64,000 nt of DNA from Cedecea neteri (GTDB lineage Bacteria > Pseudomonadota > Gammaproteobacteria > Enterobacterales > Enterobacteriaceae), in assembly GCF_000758325.1 (NCBI RefSeq), contig NZ_CP009459.1:1240001-1304000 (forward strand). The letters run 5' to 3'. The translations under genes were made by a program, and so were the position numbers. This document shows, in pieces, positions 29,110 through 39,240 of this stretch (position 1 is its first letter; every line of letters begins with the position of its first letter). The notes beneath the pieces are model-generated. The model saw only the letters and a program-made list of their open reading frames with translations, had not been told where the DNA came from and made no database searches.

Positions 29110-31659
29110 TTGTACCTCTATATTGAGACACTTAAACAGAGACTGGATGCCATCAACCAACTGCGCGTAGATCGTGCGCTTGCTGCTATGGGGCCTGCCT
29201 TCCAACAGGTCTACAGTCTACTGCCAACGTTATTACATTATCATCACCCGCTGATGCCGGGTTACCTTGACGGTAACGTTCCCCGCGGCATTTGCCTCTA
29301 CACGCCTGATGAAACCCAACGCCACTACCTGGACGAACTCGAACTGCAACGCGGCATGCCGCCTCAGGAGACGCCCGCGGGCGAACTGCCGATCACCGGC
29401 CTCTATTCTATGGGCAGCACCTCCTCCGTGGGGCAGAGCTGCTCATCTGACCTTGATATCTGGGTTTGCCACCAGGCCTGGCTCGATAACGACGAGCGAC
29501 AACTGCTGCAGCGCAAATGCAGCCTGCTGGAAAGCTGGGCGGCCTCCCTTGGCGTTGAGGTCAGTTTCTTCCTGATTGATGAAAACCGTTTCCGCCACAA
29601 CGAAAGCGGCAGCCTGGGCGGCGAAGACTGCGGTTCTACCCAGCACATCTTGCTGCTGGACGAATTTTACCGCACTGCGGTACGTCTGGCCGGGAAGCGC
29701 ATTCTGTGGAACATGGTGCCGGGCGATGAAGAAGAGCATTACGATGATTACGTGATGACCCTTTACGCGCAGGGTGTCCTGACGCCGAACGAATGGCTCG
29801 ATCTTGGCGGTTTAAGCTCGCTGTCTGCTGAAGAGTACTTTGGTGCCAGCCTGTGGCAGCTCTATAAAAGCATCGACTCGCCGTATAAAGCTGTGCTGAA
29901 AACGCTGCTGCTGGAGGCGTATTCCTGGGAATACCCGAACACGCGCCTGCTGGCAAAAGACATTAAACAGCGCCTGCACGACGGCGAAATTGTCTCCTTT
30001 GGCCTCGATCCGTACTGCATGATGCTGGAACGCGTCACCGAGTACCTGACGCAAATCGAAGATCATGCGCGTCTGGACCTGGTGCGCCGCTGTTTCTATC
30101 TGAAAGTTTGTGAAAAACTTTCCCGTGAGCGCGCCTGTGTTGGCTGGCGCCGTGAAGTTTTAAGCCAACTGGTGAAGAGCTGGGGCTGGGACGAAGCGCG
30201 TCTGGCGATGCTGGACAACCGTGCAAACTGGAAAATCGACCAGGTCCGCGAAGCGCACAACGAGCTGCTCGACGCGATGATGCAAAGCTACCGCAACCTG
30301 ATCCGCTTTGCGCGCCGTAATAACCTTAGCGTTTCCGCCAGTCCGCAGGACATCGGCGTATTAACGCGTAAGCTGTACGCTGCGTTTGAAGCTTTGCCTG
30401 GTAAAGTGACGCTGGTAAACCCGCAAATTTCCCCGGATCTGTCTGAACCGAACCTGACCTTTATCCATGTGCCGCTTGGCCGTGCGAACCGCTCTGGTTG
30501 GTATCTCTACAACCGCGCGCCGAACATGGACTCCATCGTCAGCCATCAACCGCTGGAATATAACCGTTATCTTAATAAGCTGGTGGCGTGGGCCTACTTT
30601 AACGGCCTGCTGACCTCGCGTACCCGCCTGTTTATTAAGGGCAACGGTATTTGTGATTTGCCTAAGTTGCAGGAGATGGTGGCGGATGTCTCCCATCACT
30701 TCCCACTGCGGCTCCCGGCACCGACGCCAAAAGCATTGTATAGCCCGTGCGAGATTCGCCATCTGGCGATTATCGTCAACCTTGAATATGACCCGACGGC
30801 CGCCTTCCGCAATCAGGTTGTGCACTTCGACTTCCGCAAACTGGATGTGTTCAGCTTCGGTGAGCAGCAGCAGTGCCTGATTGGCAGCGTTGACCTGCTG
30901 TATCGCAACTCGTGGAATGAAGTGCGTACCCTGCACTTTAACGGCGAGCAGGCGATGATCGAGGCATTGAAAACCATTCTTGGGAAAATGCACCAGGACG
31001 CCGCGCCGCCGGATAGCGTGGAAGTCTTCTGCTACAGTCAGCACCTGCGCGGTCTGATCCGCACTCGCGTGCAGCAGCTGGTGTCTGAATGCATCGAGTT
31101 CCGTCTTTCCAGCACGCGTCAGGAGCCGGGCCGCTTTAAAGCGCTGCGCGTCTCCGGGCAGACATGGGGCCTGTTCTTCGAGCGTCTGAATGTCTCGGTA
31201 CAAAAACTGGAAAACGCCGTTGAGTTTTATGGTGCGATTTCGCACAACAAGCTGCATGGCCTGTCGGTGCAGGTTGGCACTAACCAGGTTCAGTTGCCAG
31301 CGGTGGTGGATGGCTTTGCCAGTGAAGGGATTATTCAGTTCTTCTTTGAAGAAGCCAGTGAAGACCAGGGCTTCAACATCTATATCCTGGATGAAAGCAA
31401 TCGGGCGGAAGTCTATCATCATTGCGAAGGCAGCAAAGAAGAGCTGGTGCGCGACGTCAGCCGCTTCTACTCCTCGTCCCACGATCGTTTTACCTACGGC
31501 TCAAGCTTCATCAACTTCAACCTGCCGCAGTTCTATCAGATTGTGAAAACGGATGGGCGGGTGCAGGTCATTCCGTTCCGCACCCAGTCAATCACAACAG
31601 CCGCGCCGGTTAATCAGGATGACAACTCAGCGCCGCTGCTGCAGCAGTACCAGCCGTAA
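29110..31659 (+). CDS. cyaA: Class I adenylate cyclase
   Basis: Makes cAMP for CRP-dependent catabolite control; activated through phosphorylated EIIA-Glc. 849 residues (E. coli 848). The catalytic N-terminal half includes [20 protein letters not shown] (the nucleotidyltransferase GS..D.D) and [21 protein letters not shown]. The C-terminal half is the glucose-sensing regulatory region. The start is TTG 29110 ([10 protein letters not shown]), the same rare start used in E. coli, which limits expression. The stop abuts the cyaY stop with zero gap. Confidence 0.98.
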   Translation: MYLYIETLKQRLDAINQLRVDRALAAMGPAFQQVYSLLPTLLHYHHPLMPGYLDGNVPRGICLYTPDETQRHYLDELELQRGMPPQETPAGELPITGLYSMGSTSSVGQSCSSDLDIWVCHQAWLDNDERQLLQRKCSLLESWAASLGVEVSFFLIDENRFRHNESGSLGGEDCGSTQHILLLDEFYRTAVRLAGKRILWNMVPGDEEEHYDDYVMTLYAQGVLTPNEWLDLGGLSSLSAEEYFGASLWQLYKSIDSPYKAVLKTLLLEAYSWEYPNTRLLAKDIKQRLHDGEIVSFGLDPYCMMLERVTEYLTQIEDHARLDLVRRCFYLKVCEKLSRERACVGWRREVLSQLVKSWGWDEARLAMLDNRANWKIDQVREAHNELLDAMMQSYRNLIRFARRNNLSVSASPQDIGVLTRKLYAAFEALPGKVTLVNPQISPDLSEPNLTFIHVPLGRANRSGWYLYNRAPNMDSIVSHQPLEYNRYLNKLVAWAYFNGLLTSRTRLFIKGNGICDLPKLQEMVADVSHHFPLRLPAPTPKALYSPCEIRHLAIIVNLEYDPTAAFRNQVVHFDFRKLDVFSFGEQQQCLIGSVDLLYRNSWNEVRTLHFNGEQAMIEALKTILGKMHQDAAPPDSVEVFCYSQHLRGLIRTRVQQLVSECIEFRLSSTRQEPGRFKALRVSGQTWGLFFERLNVSVQKLENAVEFYGAISHNKLHGLSVQVGTNQVQLPAVVDGFASEGIIQFFFEEASEDQGFNIYILDESNRAEVYHHCEGSKEELVRDVSRFYSSSHDRFTYGSSFINFNLPQFYQIVKTDGRVQVIPFRTQSITTAAPVNQDDNSAPLLQQYQP

Positions 31660-31980
31660 TCAGCGGAAGCTAACCGCTTCACCCGCCTGCTGCGTGCTGG
31701 CTTCTTCCAGCAACTGCCAAAACTCTGCGCCGCTCCGGTCGCAAATCCATTCGTCACCTTTCAGGTTGAAATGGTAGCCGCCGCTTTTGGTCGCCAGCCA
31801 CACCTGATGCAAAGGCTCCTGGCGGTTGATAATGATTTTGCTGCCGTTTTCAAAGCTGATGGTCAGCACGCCACCGTTGATCTCACAATCAATATCGCTA
31901 TCGCCGTCCCAGTCATCCAGACGCTCTTCAATCGTGCGCCACAGGTTATCGGCTAAAAGGTGAAATTCGCTGTCGTTCAT
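31660..31980 (-). CDS. cyaY: Frataxin homologue CyaY
   Basis: 106-residue iron-binding protein that modulates IscS-dependent Fe-S cluster assembly. Acidic first helix ([31 protein letters not shown]) and frataxin beta-sheet with [24 protein letters not shown]. Same length as E. coli. Its stop (complement of 31660-31662) directly abuts the cyaA stop. Confidence 0.98.
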   Translation of the reverse strand: MNDSEFHLLADNLWRTIEERLDDWDGDSDIDCEINGGVLTISFENGSKIIINRQEPLHQVWLATKSGGYHFNLKGDEWICDRSGAEFWQLLEEASTQQAGEAVSFR

Positions 31981-32264
31981 GTCTGCTTCCTGTTGGGATT
32001 TCAGGGCAGTATAAGAGCATCGCCGGTAATTAGAAACTGCGGCTCAGGTATCATTCAGGGCCGTAATACTCATCCGTTTCATCTGTACCACCTTTTGAAA
32101 GACAACCTGCGTCAGCGATGAGAAGGGGCCAGCTACCAGCGATTATTTTCTTGCCCGGTTGGCAGCCTGGTGATTTTCAGCGGTCTGGGCGACGAAGAGT
32201 ATTGCTTTTCAGGGGTCACCTGCGATGATAGACGGCAGAATAGTGAATCACAGGCTACCCGATT
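31981..32264. other. Intergenic region between cyaY and lptM
   Basis: 284 bp containing the divergent cyaY and lptM 5' regions. I see no tRNA, repeat or well-formed terminator. A 36-codon ORF (ATG at 32119) lacks a Shine-Dalgarno and resembles nothing I know. I cannot place a clear promoter. Confidence 0.4.
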
Positions 32265-32471
32265 ATGAAGAAGATTTTCTGCCCTCTAGCTTTGGCACTG
32301 ACGCTCGTCAGCCTCACCGGTTGCGGCCTGAAGGGGCCCCTTTATTTCCCTCCGGCTGATAAAAAAGCGACACCGACAACGCATAGCGCAACCCCAGAAC
32401 AACCTGTCCAGACGGCACCTGTCCGCAACAGCCGCGGCATTGATGATGCCCCGACTCAGGTTGTTTACTAG
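32265..32471 (+). CDS. lptM: LptM (YifL) lipoprotein
   Basis: 68-residue outer-membrane lipoprotein that assists LptD/LptE maturation. The signal peptide ends in lipobox LTGC, lipidated cysteine at residue 20, followed by the conserved [13 protein letters not shown] that mimics the LPS-binding contact. The C-terminus is low complexity (Thr/Pro/Gln). It precedes dapF as in E. coli. Confidence 0.95.
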   Translation: MKKIFCPLALALTLVSLTGCGLKGPLYFPPADKKATPTTHSATPEQPVQTAPVRNSRGIDDAPTQVVY

Positions 32472-32509
32472 CTAAATCGTGCTTTGTAACCGCGCTAATG
32501 GAGCAGAAG

Positions 32510-33334
32510 ATGCAGTTCTCTAAAATGCATGGCCTCGGTAATGACTTTATGGTCGTCGACGCGGTGACGCAGAATGTTTATTTCTCTCCGGAGCTGATCC
32601 GTCGGCTTGCGGATCGTCATCTTGGCGTCGGCTTCGATCAACTGCTGATCGTTGAGCCTCCCTACGATCCCGATCTCGACTTTCATTACCGGATCTTTAA
32701 CGCTGACGGCAGCGAAGTTTCCCAATGTGGTAACGGGGCGCGCTGTTTTGCCCGCTTTGTGCGCCTGAAAGGGCTGACCAATAAGCGTGAAATTCGCGTC
32801 AGTACCGCCAATGGCAGAATGGTGCTGAGCGTGACGGAAGATGAGATGGTGCGAGTCAATATGGGCGAGCCTAACTTCGATCCTTCGCAGGTGCCGTTCC
32901 GGGCAAACAAAGCAGAAAAGACCTATATTATGCGTGCCGCCGAACAAACCATTATGTGCGGCGTGGTTTCAATGGGTAACCCGCATTGCGTCATTCAGGT
33001 CGATGACATCGAAACCGCCGCGGTTGAAAGCCTGGGCCCAGTGATGGAAAGCCATGAACGCTTTCCTGAGCGAGCCAACATCGGCTTTATGCAGGTGGTG
33101 AGCCGCGAACACATCCGGCTGCGCGTTTACGAACGCGGTGCGGGCGAAACTCAAGCCTGCGGCAGCGGAGCCTGTGGTGCAGTGGCGGTTGGTATTCAAC
33201 AAGGATTACTGGCGGAACAGGTGCGCGTTGAGCTGCCTGGTGGCCGTCTTGATATCGCCTGGAAAGGGCCTGGGTCACCGCTTTACATGACCGGCCCGGC
33301 GGCCCACGTCTACGATGGATTTATACATCTATGA
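32510..33334 (+). CDS. dapF: Diaminopimelate epimerase
   Basis: Converts LL- to meso-diaminopimelate for lysine and peptidoglycan. 274 residues from ATG 32510, equal to E. coli; an ATG four codons upstream is unlikely. The two catalytic cysteines lie in QCGNGARC (about residue 73) and TQACGSGAC (about 217). [10 protein letters not shown] and YERGAGET are conserved. It overlaps yigA by 4 bp and heads a dapF-yigA-xerC-yigB-uvrD run. Confidence 0.98.
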   Translation: MQFSKMHGLGNDFMVVDAVTQNVYFSPELIRRLADRHLGVGFDQLLIVEPPYDPDLDFHYRIFNADGSEVSQCGNGARCFARFVRLKGLTNKREIRVSTANGRMVLSVTEDEMVRVNMGEPNFDPSQVPFRANKAEKTYIMRAAEQTIMCGVVSMGNPHCVIQVDDIETAAVESLGPVMESHERFPERANIGFMQVVSREHIRLRVYERGAGETQACGSGACGAVAVGIQQGLLAEQVRVELPGGRLDIAWKGPGSPLYMTGPAAHVYDGFIHL

Positions 33335-34035
33335 AGAATGCCGAGGAACAGCAAGAAGCCCTTCTTGAGCTTAACGATGTCGCGGTTGCCGAGTATTTAC
33401 AGCGCAACCCTGATTTCTTTATTCGCAATGCCCACCAGGTGGAGAGCATGCAGGTTCCTCACCCGGTGCGCGGCAGCGTTTCGCTGGTGGAGTGGCATAT
33501 GGCCCGCAGCCGTAACCACATCAACCACCTCGAAGAGAATATGACGCTGCTGATGGAGCAGGCGAGCGCTAACGAAGGCCTGTTCTATCGGCTACTGAAG
33601 CTTCAGGGGCGGCTGGCTTCGGCTTCCAGCCTGCAGGAAATGCTGAACCGGCTGCATCGCTGGGCGCGGGACATAGGTCTTGCCGGGGCGAATATCCGGC
33701 TTTTTGCTGACCGCTGGCGTATCGGTGCTCCGTCAGACTTTACGCATCTCGCGCTGAACCGCCAGGCCTTCGAGCCGCTGCGTATTCAGCGTCTTGGCGA
33801 AAGCCAGCACTACCTCGGCCCGCTTAATGGCCCGGAACTTTTGTTGGTCTTGCCGCAGGCAAAAGCCATTGGTTCCGTTGCTCTGTCGCTGATGGGCAAC
33901 GAGGGCGATCTTGGCGTTCTGCTGTTCAGCAGCCGCGACCCACAACATTATCAACAGGGGCAGGGCACTCAGCTGCTGCACGAGCTGGCGCTGATGCTGC
34001 CAGACTTGCTGGAGCGTTGGATTGAACGGGCATGA
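33331..34035 (+). CDS. yigA: DUF484 family protein YigA
   Basis: 234 residues (E. coli 235). DUF484/GAF-like fold: [12 protein letters not shown] near the N-terminus, a helix with [19 protein letters not shown], and a C-terminal GAF-type domain ending [16 protein letters not shown]. No catalytic residues recognised. It sits between dapF and xerC with 4-bp overlaps on both sides. Function unknown. Confidence 0.93.
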   Translation: MKNAEEQQEALLELNDVAVAEYLQRNPDFFIRNAHQVESMQVPHPVRGSVSLVEWHMARSRNHINHLEENMTLLMEQASANEGLFYRLLKLQGRLASASSLQEMLNRLHRWARDIGLAGANIRLFADRWRIGAPSDFTHLALNRQAFEPLRIQRLGESQHYLGPLNGPELLLVLPQAKAIGSVALSLMGNEGDLGVLLFSSRDPQHYQQGQGTQLLHELALMLPDLLERWIERA

Positions 34036-34937
34036 CCACTTCCGTATTAACATCTCACGTTGATGGTTTTCTGCGATACCTCAAGGTTGAGCGTCAGCTC
34101 AGCCCGCTCACTCTCCTGAACTACCAGCGCCAGCTCACGGCGATTATTAACATTGCCGAAGAGATGAAGCTCACCAGCTGGCAGCAATGCGATGCCGCCG
34201 CCGTGCGCTCACTGGCCGTGCGTAGCCGCAGGGCAGGCCTGCAGGCCTCTAGCCTGGCGTTAAGACTTTCGGCACTACGCAGTTTTTTCGACTGGATGGT
34301 TAGCCAGGGCGAGCTGAAAGCGAATCCCGCCAAAGGTATCACTACGCCAAAAGCCGGCCGACATTTGCCTAAAAACATCGAAGTTGATGATGTGAACCAT
34401 CTGCTGGACATCGATCTGAACGATCCGCTGGCCGTGCGCGATCGCGCGATGCTGGAAGTGATGTACGGCGCAGGCCTGCGTCTTTCCGAACTGGTGAACA
34501 TGAACTGCGGTCATATCGATCTTTCCACCGGAGAGGTCTGGGTGATGGGGAAAGGCAGCAAAGAGCGCCGCGTACCCGTTGGCCGGAGCGCGGTGACCTG
34601 GGTTGAACACTGGCTGGATTTACGCGAACTTTTTGGCCCGGACGACGATGCGTTATTTCTGGCGAAAACGGGAAAGCGAATATCCGCCCGCAATGTGCAA
34701 AAGCGGTTTGGCGAATGGGGTATCAAGCAGGGGCTAAGCAGCCATGTGCATCCCCACAAATTGCGTCACTCTTTTGCCACCCACATGCTGGAATCCAGCG
34801 GCGATTTACGCGCCGTTCAGGAACTGCTTGGGCACGCCAACCTGTCCACTACGCAAATCTATACCCATCTCGACTTTCAACATTTAGCCTCGGTGTATGA
34901 TGCCGCGCATCCACGCGCCAAACGGGGGAAATCGTAA
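34032..34937 (+). CDS. xerC: Site-specific tyrosine recombinase XerC
   Basis: Acts with XerD at dif to resolve chromosome dimers at division, with FtsK. 301 residues (E. coli 298; extra residues at the N-terminus). The N-terminal SAM-like DNA-binding domain starts [23 protein letters not shown]. Catalytic residues are the Arg in GAGLRLSEL, the Lys in [20 protein letters not shown], the His in [14 protein letters not shown], and the nucleophile Tyr in QIYTHL. Its TAA shares a base with the yigB ATG (TAATG). Confidence 0.98.
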   Translation: MTTSVLTSHVDGFLRYLKVERQLSPLTLLNYQRQLTAIINIAEEMKLTSWQQCDAAAVRSLAVRSRRAGLQASSLALRLSALRSFFDWMVSQGELKANPAKGITTPKAGRHLPKNIEVDDVNHLLDIDLNDPLAVRDRAMLEVMYGAGLRLSELVNMNCGHIDLSTGEVWVMGKGSKERRVPVGRSAVTWVEHWLDLRELFGPDDDALFLAKTGKRISARNVQKRFGEWGIKQGLSSHVHPHKLRHSFATHMLESSGDLRAVQELLGHANLSTTQIYTHLDFQHLASVYDAAHPRAKRGKS

Positions 34938-35653
34938 TGCATTTTTACCGCCCGCTCGGGCACATTGCTGCTCTGACGTTCGATCTCGACGATACGCTTT
35001 ATGACAATCATCCGGTGATCCTGCGCACCACTCAGGAGTCTCTGGCCTTTATGCAGAATTATCACCCGAAGCTCAGCGCGTTTACCGCCCTGGATTTTCA
35101 TCGCAGCCGCGAGACGCTGCGAGTGAAAGAACCGGACATTTATCATGATGTCACCGAATGGCGCCGCCGCGCCGTCGAGCAAATAATGCTGGATGCCGGG
35201 CTTAGCCCGGAAGAGGCTTTTGCCGGTGCCGGTGCCGCCATGGAGAACTTCGCAAAATGGCGCAGCCGCATCGACATCCCACAGGAAACGCACGACACGC
35301 TGGCAAAGCTTGCTGAAAAATGGCCGCTGGTGGCGATCACCAACGGTAACGCAGAGCCGCACCTGTTCGGGCTGGATAACTACTTCGAATTCATTCTGCG
35401 GGCCGGGCCGGACGGGCGAGCTAAGCCTTTCAGCGATATGTATCACACTGCTGCGCAGCGTTTAGGTGTGCCGCTCGAGCAAATTCTGCATGTCGGCGAT
35501 GATCTGACCACCGACGTGGCCGGTGCCGTGCGCTGCGGAATGCAGGCCTGTTGGATTAACCTGCGCGAAGGCGACCTGATGCGGATAGATGACAGCCGTC
35601 TGTTGCCGCATCTGGAGATTTCGCGGTTGGCATCCCTCACCGCGCTGATATAA
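34937..35653 (+). CDS. yigB: HAD phosphatase YigB (flavin pathway/FMN phosphatase)
   Basis: HAD-superfamily hydrolase, 238 residues as in E. coli, where it dephosphorylates the riboflavin precursor 5-amino-6-(5-phosphoribitylamino)uracil and FMN. Motif [12 protein letters not shown], motif II VAITNGN, motif III lysine in [12 protein letters not shown], motif [15 protein letters not shown]. The uvrD promoter -10 overlaps its stop codon. Confidence 0.95.
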   Translation: MHFYRPLGHIAALTFDLDDTLYDNHPVILRTTQESLAFMQNYHPKLSAFTALDFHRSRETLRVKEPDIYHDVTEWRRRAVEQIMLDAGLSPEEAFAGAGAAMENFAKWRSRIDIPQETHDTLAKLAEKWPLVAITNGNAEPHLFGLDNYFEFILRAGPDGRAKPFSDMYHTAAQRLGVPLEQILHVGDDLTTDVAGAVRCGMQACWINLREGDLMRIDDSRLLPHLEISRLASLTALI

Positions 35654-35681
35654 TCAGCAGCAACTCTGTACAAATTTCCAG
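35627..35681 (+). promoter_or_regulatory. uvrD promoter and LexA box
   Basis: -35 TTGGCA (35627-35632), 16-bp spacer, perfect -10 TATAAT (35649-35654). LexA box CTGT-ACAAATTT-CCAG at 35666-35681 has the same CTGT-N8-CCAG form as the E. coli uvrD site and covers the start of the transcript. Confidence 0.85.
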
Positions 35682-35722
35682 TAGTTGGCTGGGCCAACTC
35701 TTTCTCTTTTTCGGCGGTGCCA

Positions 35723-37885
35723 ATGGACGTTTCTTACCTGCTCGACAGCCTCAACGACAAACAGCGCGAAGCGGTCGCCGCCACGCGCAGCAATATGCTG
35801 GTGCTGGCCGGGGCGGGCAGTGGTAAGACGCGCGTTCTTGTGCACCGCATTGCGTGGTTGATGACGGTCGAAAACTGCTCGCCGTACTCCATCATGGCGG
35901 TGACCTTTACCAACAAAGCGGCGGCGGAAATGCGCCACCGTATCGGCCAACTGATGGGCACCAGCCAGGGCGGCATGTGGGTCGGTACTTTCCACGGCCT
36001 GGCCCACCGCCTGCTGCGCGCGCACCATATGGACGCCAACCTGCCGCAGGACTTCCAGATCCTCGACAGCGAAGATCAGCTCCGCCTGCTGAAACGCCTG
36101 ATTAAAGCGATGAACCTGGACGAGAAGCAATGGCCGCCGCGCCAGGCGATGTGGTACATCAACGGCAAAAAAGACGAAGGCCTGCGTCCGCATCACGTTG
36201 AAAGCTACGGTAACCCGGTGGAGCAAACCTGGCAGAAGGTATACCAGGCCTATCAGGAAGCCTGCGATCGCGCCGGGTTGGTAGACTTTGCTGAGCTGCT
36301 GCTGCGCGCCCACGAACTGTGGCTGAACAAACCACATATCCTGAACCATTACCGCGAGCGCTTCACCAATATCCTGGTGGACGAATTCCAGGATACCAAC
36401 AGTATTCAGTATGCGTGGATCCGCCTGCTGGCCGGAGACACCGGCAAAGTGATGATCGTGGGCGATGATGACCAGTCGATCTACGGCTGGCGCGGGGCGC
36501 AGGTTGAAAATATCCAGCGCTTCCTGAATGACTTCCCGGGGGCACAAACGATTCGTCTGGAGCAAAACTACCGCTCGACGAACAACATTCTGAATGCGGC
36601 TAACGCCCTGATCGCCAATAACTCTGGCCGACTCGGCAAAGAGCTGTGGACCGACGGCAGCGACGGCGAACCTATTTCGATTTATTGCGCATTTAACGAA
36701 CTGGATGAAGCCCGCTTTGTAGTAAACCGCATTAAAACCTGGCAGGAAAACGGCGGGGCGCTGGAGCAATGCGCCATTCTGTATCGCAGTAACGCCCAGT
36801 CTCGCGTGCTGGAAGAGGCGCTGCTGCAGGGCAGTATGCCGTACCGTATTTACGGCGGGATGCGTTTCTTCGAACGCCAGGAAATCAAAGACGCGCTCTC
36901 TTATCTACGCCTGATTGCCAACCGCAATGACGATGCTGCCTTTGAACGCGTGGTGAATACACCAACCCGCGGGATCGGTGACCGCACGCTCGACGTTGTG
37001 CGCCAGACCGCGCGCGACCAGCAGCTGACACTGTGGCAATCTTGCCGCCTGCTGCTGCAGGAAAAAGCGCTGGCCGGTCGTGCGGCGTCGGCCCTGCAGC
37101 GCTTTATGGAGCTGATTGACGCGCTTGCCCATGAAACGGCGGATATGCCGCTCCACGTCCAGACGGACCGGGTGATTAAAGATTCCGGTCTGTTCATCAT
37201 GTATGAGCAGGAGAAAGGCGAGAAAGGACAGACCCGTATTGAGAACTTAGAAGAGCTGGTGACGGCCACGCGCCAGTTCAGCTACAACGACGAAGACGAA
37301 GATCTGATGCCGCTGCAGGCGTTTCTCTCCCATGCCGCGCTGGAAGCGGGGGAAGGCCAGGCGGATACCTGGCAGGATGCGGTGCAGCTGATGACGCTGC
37401 ACTCGGCCAAAGGTCTGGAATTCCCGCAGGTGTTTATCGTCGGGATGGAGGAGGGCATGTTCCCAAGCCAGATGTCCCTCGACGAGGGTGGCCGTCTGGA
37501 AGAAGAGCGCCGCCTGGCCTACGTGGGCGTTACCCGTGCGATGCAAAAGCTAACGTTGACCTATGCGGAAACGCGCCGCCTGTACGGCAAAGAAGCCTAC
37601 CATCGCCCGTCGCGCTTTATCGGCGAGCTACCGGAAAACTGCGTGGAAGAGGTTCGCCTGCGCGCAAGTATCAGCCGCCCGGTCAGCCATCAGCGAATGG
37701 GGACGCCTATCGCCCAGAACGATTCTGGCTTTAGCCTGGGGCAGCGCGTACGCCATCCTAAGTTCGGTGAAGGGACTATTGTGAACCTGGAAGGTAGCGG
37801 GGAGCACAGCCGCCTGCAGGTGGCGTTCCAGGGGCAGGGAATCAAGTGGTTAGTCGCCGCTTATGCACGCCTGGAAACCGTGTAA
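35723..37885 (+). CDS. uvrD: DNA helicase II UvrD
   Basis: SF1 3'-5' helicase of nucleotide excision and mismatch repair; also removes RecA and backtracks RNA polymerase. 720 residues, equal to E. coli. Walker A GAGSGKT is at 30-36; further blocks are [38 protein letters not shown] and VGVTRAMQ. The Tudor-like C-terminal domain starts GQRVRHPKFGEGTIV. I chose the ATG at 35723; an ATG two codons upstream also exists. Confidence 0.98.
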   Translation: MDVSYLLDSLNDKQREAVAATRSNMLVLAGAGSGKTRVLVHRIAWLMTVENCSPYSIMAVTFTNKAAAEMRHRIGQLMGTSQGGMWVGTFHGLAHRLLRAHHMDANLPQDFQILDSEDQLRLLKRLIKAMNLDEKQWPPRQAMWYINGKKDEGLRPHHVESYGNPVEQTWQKVYQAYQEACDRAGLVDFAELLLRAHELWLNKPHILNHYRERFTNILVDEFQDTNSIQYAWIRLLAGDTGKVMIVGDDDQSIYGWRGAQVENIQRFLNDFPGAQTIRLEQNYRSTNNILNAANALIANNSGRLGKELWTDGSDGEPISIYCAFNELDEARFVVNRIKTWQENGGALEQCAILYRSNAQSRVLEEALLQGSMPYRIYGGMRFFERQEIKDALSYLRLIANRNDDAAFERVVNTPTRGIGDRTLDVVRQTARDQQLTLWQSCRLLLQEKALAGRAASALQRFMELIDALAHETADMPLHVQTDRVIKDSGLFIMYEQEKGEKGQTRIENLEELVTATRQFSYNDEDEDLMPLQAFLSHAALEAGEGQADTWQDAVQLMTLHSAKGLEFPQVFIVGMEEGMFPSQMSLDEGGRLEEERRLAYVGVTRAMQKLTLTYAETRRLYGKEAYHRPSRFIGELPENCVEEVRLRASISRPVSHQRMGTPIAQNDSGFSLGQRVRHPKFGEGTIVNLEGSGEHSRLQVAFQGQGIKWLVAAYARLETV

Positions 37886-37973
37886 CCTACAGAAATTAAT
37901 TACAATTTTTAGTGCGTGGGCTACCCTTAATATGTCACTGGCATGAACTTGTTCAGCCGTGTCCCGTTGCGTG

Positions 37974-38002
37974 TTGACGCCATATTAGTGGTGGCGTAAC
38001 AT
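37974..38002 (+). promoter_or_regulatory. Predicted corA promoter
   Basis: -35 TTGACG (37974-37979), 17-bp spacer, -10 TAACAT (37997-38002). It predicts a start near 38009 and a ~248-nt corA leader, consistent with a regulated long leader. Confidence 0.6.
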
Positions 38003-38034
38003 GCGCGCACGAATACGCTAAGAGGACACTCGCC

Positions 38035-38091
38035 TTGGACACACCCAGTAGATGCTGGCTCAATAACCTGTCATCCAGGTACAACTTCTAA
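38035..38091 (+). CDS. Candidate corA leader peptide (CorL-like)
   Basis: An 18-codon ORF starting TTG, LDTPSRCWLNNLSSRYNF, stop TAA at 38089-38091, with a Shine-Dalgarno-like AGAGGA upstream. It lies in the corA leader, where Salmonella has the corL leader ORF that controls Rho-dependent termination of corA. A stem-loop AAGGCTATC-loop-GATAGCCTT follows directly (38091-38118). The identity is inferred from position and size; I did not align it to CorL. Confidence 0.45.
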   Translation: MDTPSRCWLNNLSSRYNF

Positions 38092-38118
38092 GGCTATCCT
38101 CTGATGCTGATAGCCTTC
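38091..38118 (+). promoter_or_regulatory. Stem-loop in the corA leader
   Basis: Nine-bp arms AAGGCTATC and GATAGCCTT around a 10-nt loop, starting at the stop codon of the leader ORF and followed by TCG, not a T-run. It is therefore more likely a switch element than an intrinsic terminator. Confidence 0.55.
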
Positions 38119-38256
38119 GTGGTTGTCAGCGACCTCGTGTATTTTCATTCCGTCGCCCCTTGAGTCAGACTGTTTAATGGTCTGAAACCTCTATTGTTTC
38201 TGTCTGTGTGCCAACCGAATTGTCCCTGATCTTTTTTTGCATTGGGAGTCCCGGTC

Positions 38257-39207
38257 ATGCTGAGCGCATTTCAACTGGAAAATAATCGCCTTGCCCGCAT
38301 TGAGCTGGACGAGACGGATACCCTTGCCAATTCGGTATGGGTCGATCTCGTCGAGCCGGAAGAGAGCGAGCGAGAGCGAGTGCAAACGGAACTTGGCCAA
38401 AGCCTGGCAACCCGACCAGAGCTGGAAGACATCGAAGCGTCCGCGCGTTTTTTTGAGGACGAAGACGGCCTTCACATCCACTCCTTTTTCTTCTTTGAAG
38501 ATGCGGACGATCACGCGGGCAACAGCACCGTCGCTTTTACCATTCGTGAAGGCCGCTTGTACACGCTACGTGAGCGCGAGCTACCTGCGTTTCGCCTGTA
38601 CCGCATGCGCGCCCGTAATCAGTCCATGGCGGACGGCAACGCGTGGGAGTTGCTGCTGGATCTGTTTGAAACCAAAATCGAACAGCTGGCGGATGAAATC
38701 GAAAACATCTATAGCGACCTGGAACAGCTTAGCCGCGTGATCATGGAAGGGCATCAGGGCGACGAATATGACGCCGCGCTTTCGACGCTGGCGGAACTGG
38801 AGGATATCGGCTGGAAGGTTCGCCTGTGCCTGATGGATACCCAGCGCGCGCTGAACTTTCTGGTGCGTAAGGCGCGTTTGCCGGGCAGCCAGCTGGAGCA
38901 GGCTCGCGAAATCCTGCGAGACATCGAATCCCTGCTACCGCATAACGAATCCCTGTTCCAGAAGGTTAACTTCCTGATGCAGGCGGCGATGGGCTTCATC
39001 AACATCGAGCAGAACCGCATCATCAAGATCTTCTCGGTGGTTTCGGTTGTCTTCCTGCCGCCAACGCTGGTAGCGTCCAGCTACGGGATGAACTTCGAGT
39101 TTATGCCTGAGCTGAAGTGGAGCTTTGGCTATCCCGGCGCGATCATCTTTATGATGCTCGCTGGTTTAGCGCCCTATCTCTACTTTAAGCGTAAGAACTG
39201 GTTGTAA
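38257..39207 (+). CDS. corA: Magnesium/cobalt transporter CorA
   Basis: Pentameric Mg2+ channel of the inner membrane that also passes Co2+ and Ni2+. 316 residues from ATG 38257, equal to E. coli. Large acidic cytoplasmic N-terminal funnel, long stalk helix, then two C-terminal membrane helices; the signature GMN is at 277-279 in SSYGMNF. The C-terminus is positively charged (KRKNWL). Expression is likely controlled through its long leader. Confidence 0.98.
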   Translation: MLSAFQLENNRLARIELDETDTLANSVWVDLVEPEESERERVQTELGQSLATRPELEDIEASARFFEDEDGLHIHSFFFFEDADDHAGNSTVAFTIREGRLYTLRERELPAFRLYRMRARNQSMADGNAWELLLDLFETKIEQLADEIENIYSDLEQLSRVIMEGHQGDEYDAALSTLAELEDIGWKVRLCLMDTQRALNFLVRKARLPGSQLEQAREILRDIESLLPHNESLFQKVNFLMQAAMGFINIEQNRIIKIFSVVSVVFLPPTLVASSYGMNFEFMPELKWSFGYPGAIIFMMLAGLAPYLYFKRKNWL

Positions 39208-39208
39208 G

Positions 39209-39236
39209 AAAAAAGGAGCCCAAAGGCTCCTTTTTT
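39209..39236. terminator. Bidirectional terminator between corA and rarD
   Basis: AAAAGGAGCC-CAAA-GGCTCCTTTT with A-run and T-run on opposite sides, in the gap between convergent genes. Confidence 0.92.
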
Positions 39237-39240
39237 ACTT

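Noticed and set aside
30361-31482. 373-codon minus-strand ORF opposite cyaA
   Set aside because: Antisense shadow caused by codon bias in cyaA; no ribosome-binding site or recognisable domain.
32119-32229. 36-codon ORF between cyaY and lptM
   Set aside because: No Shine-Dalgarno, unusual composition, no recognisable relative; not distinguishable from chance.
35654-36769. 371-codon minus-strand ORF opposite uvrD
   Set aside because: Antisense shadow; covers the uvrD LexA box and start and has no family resemblance.
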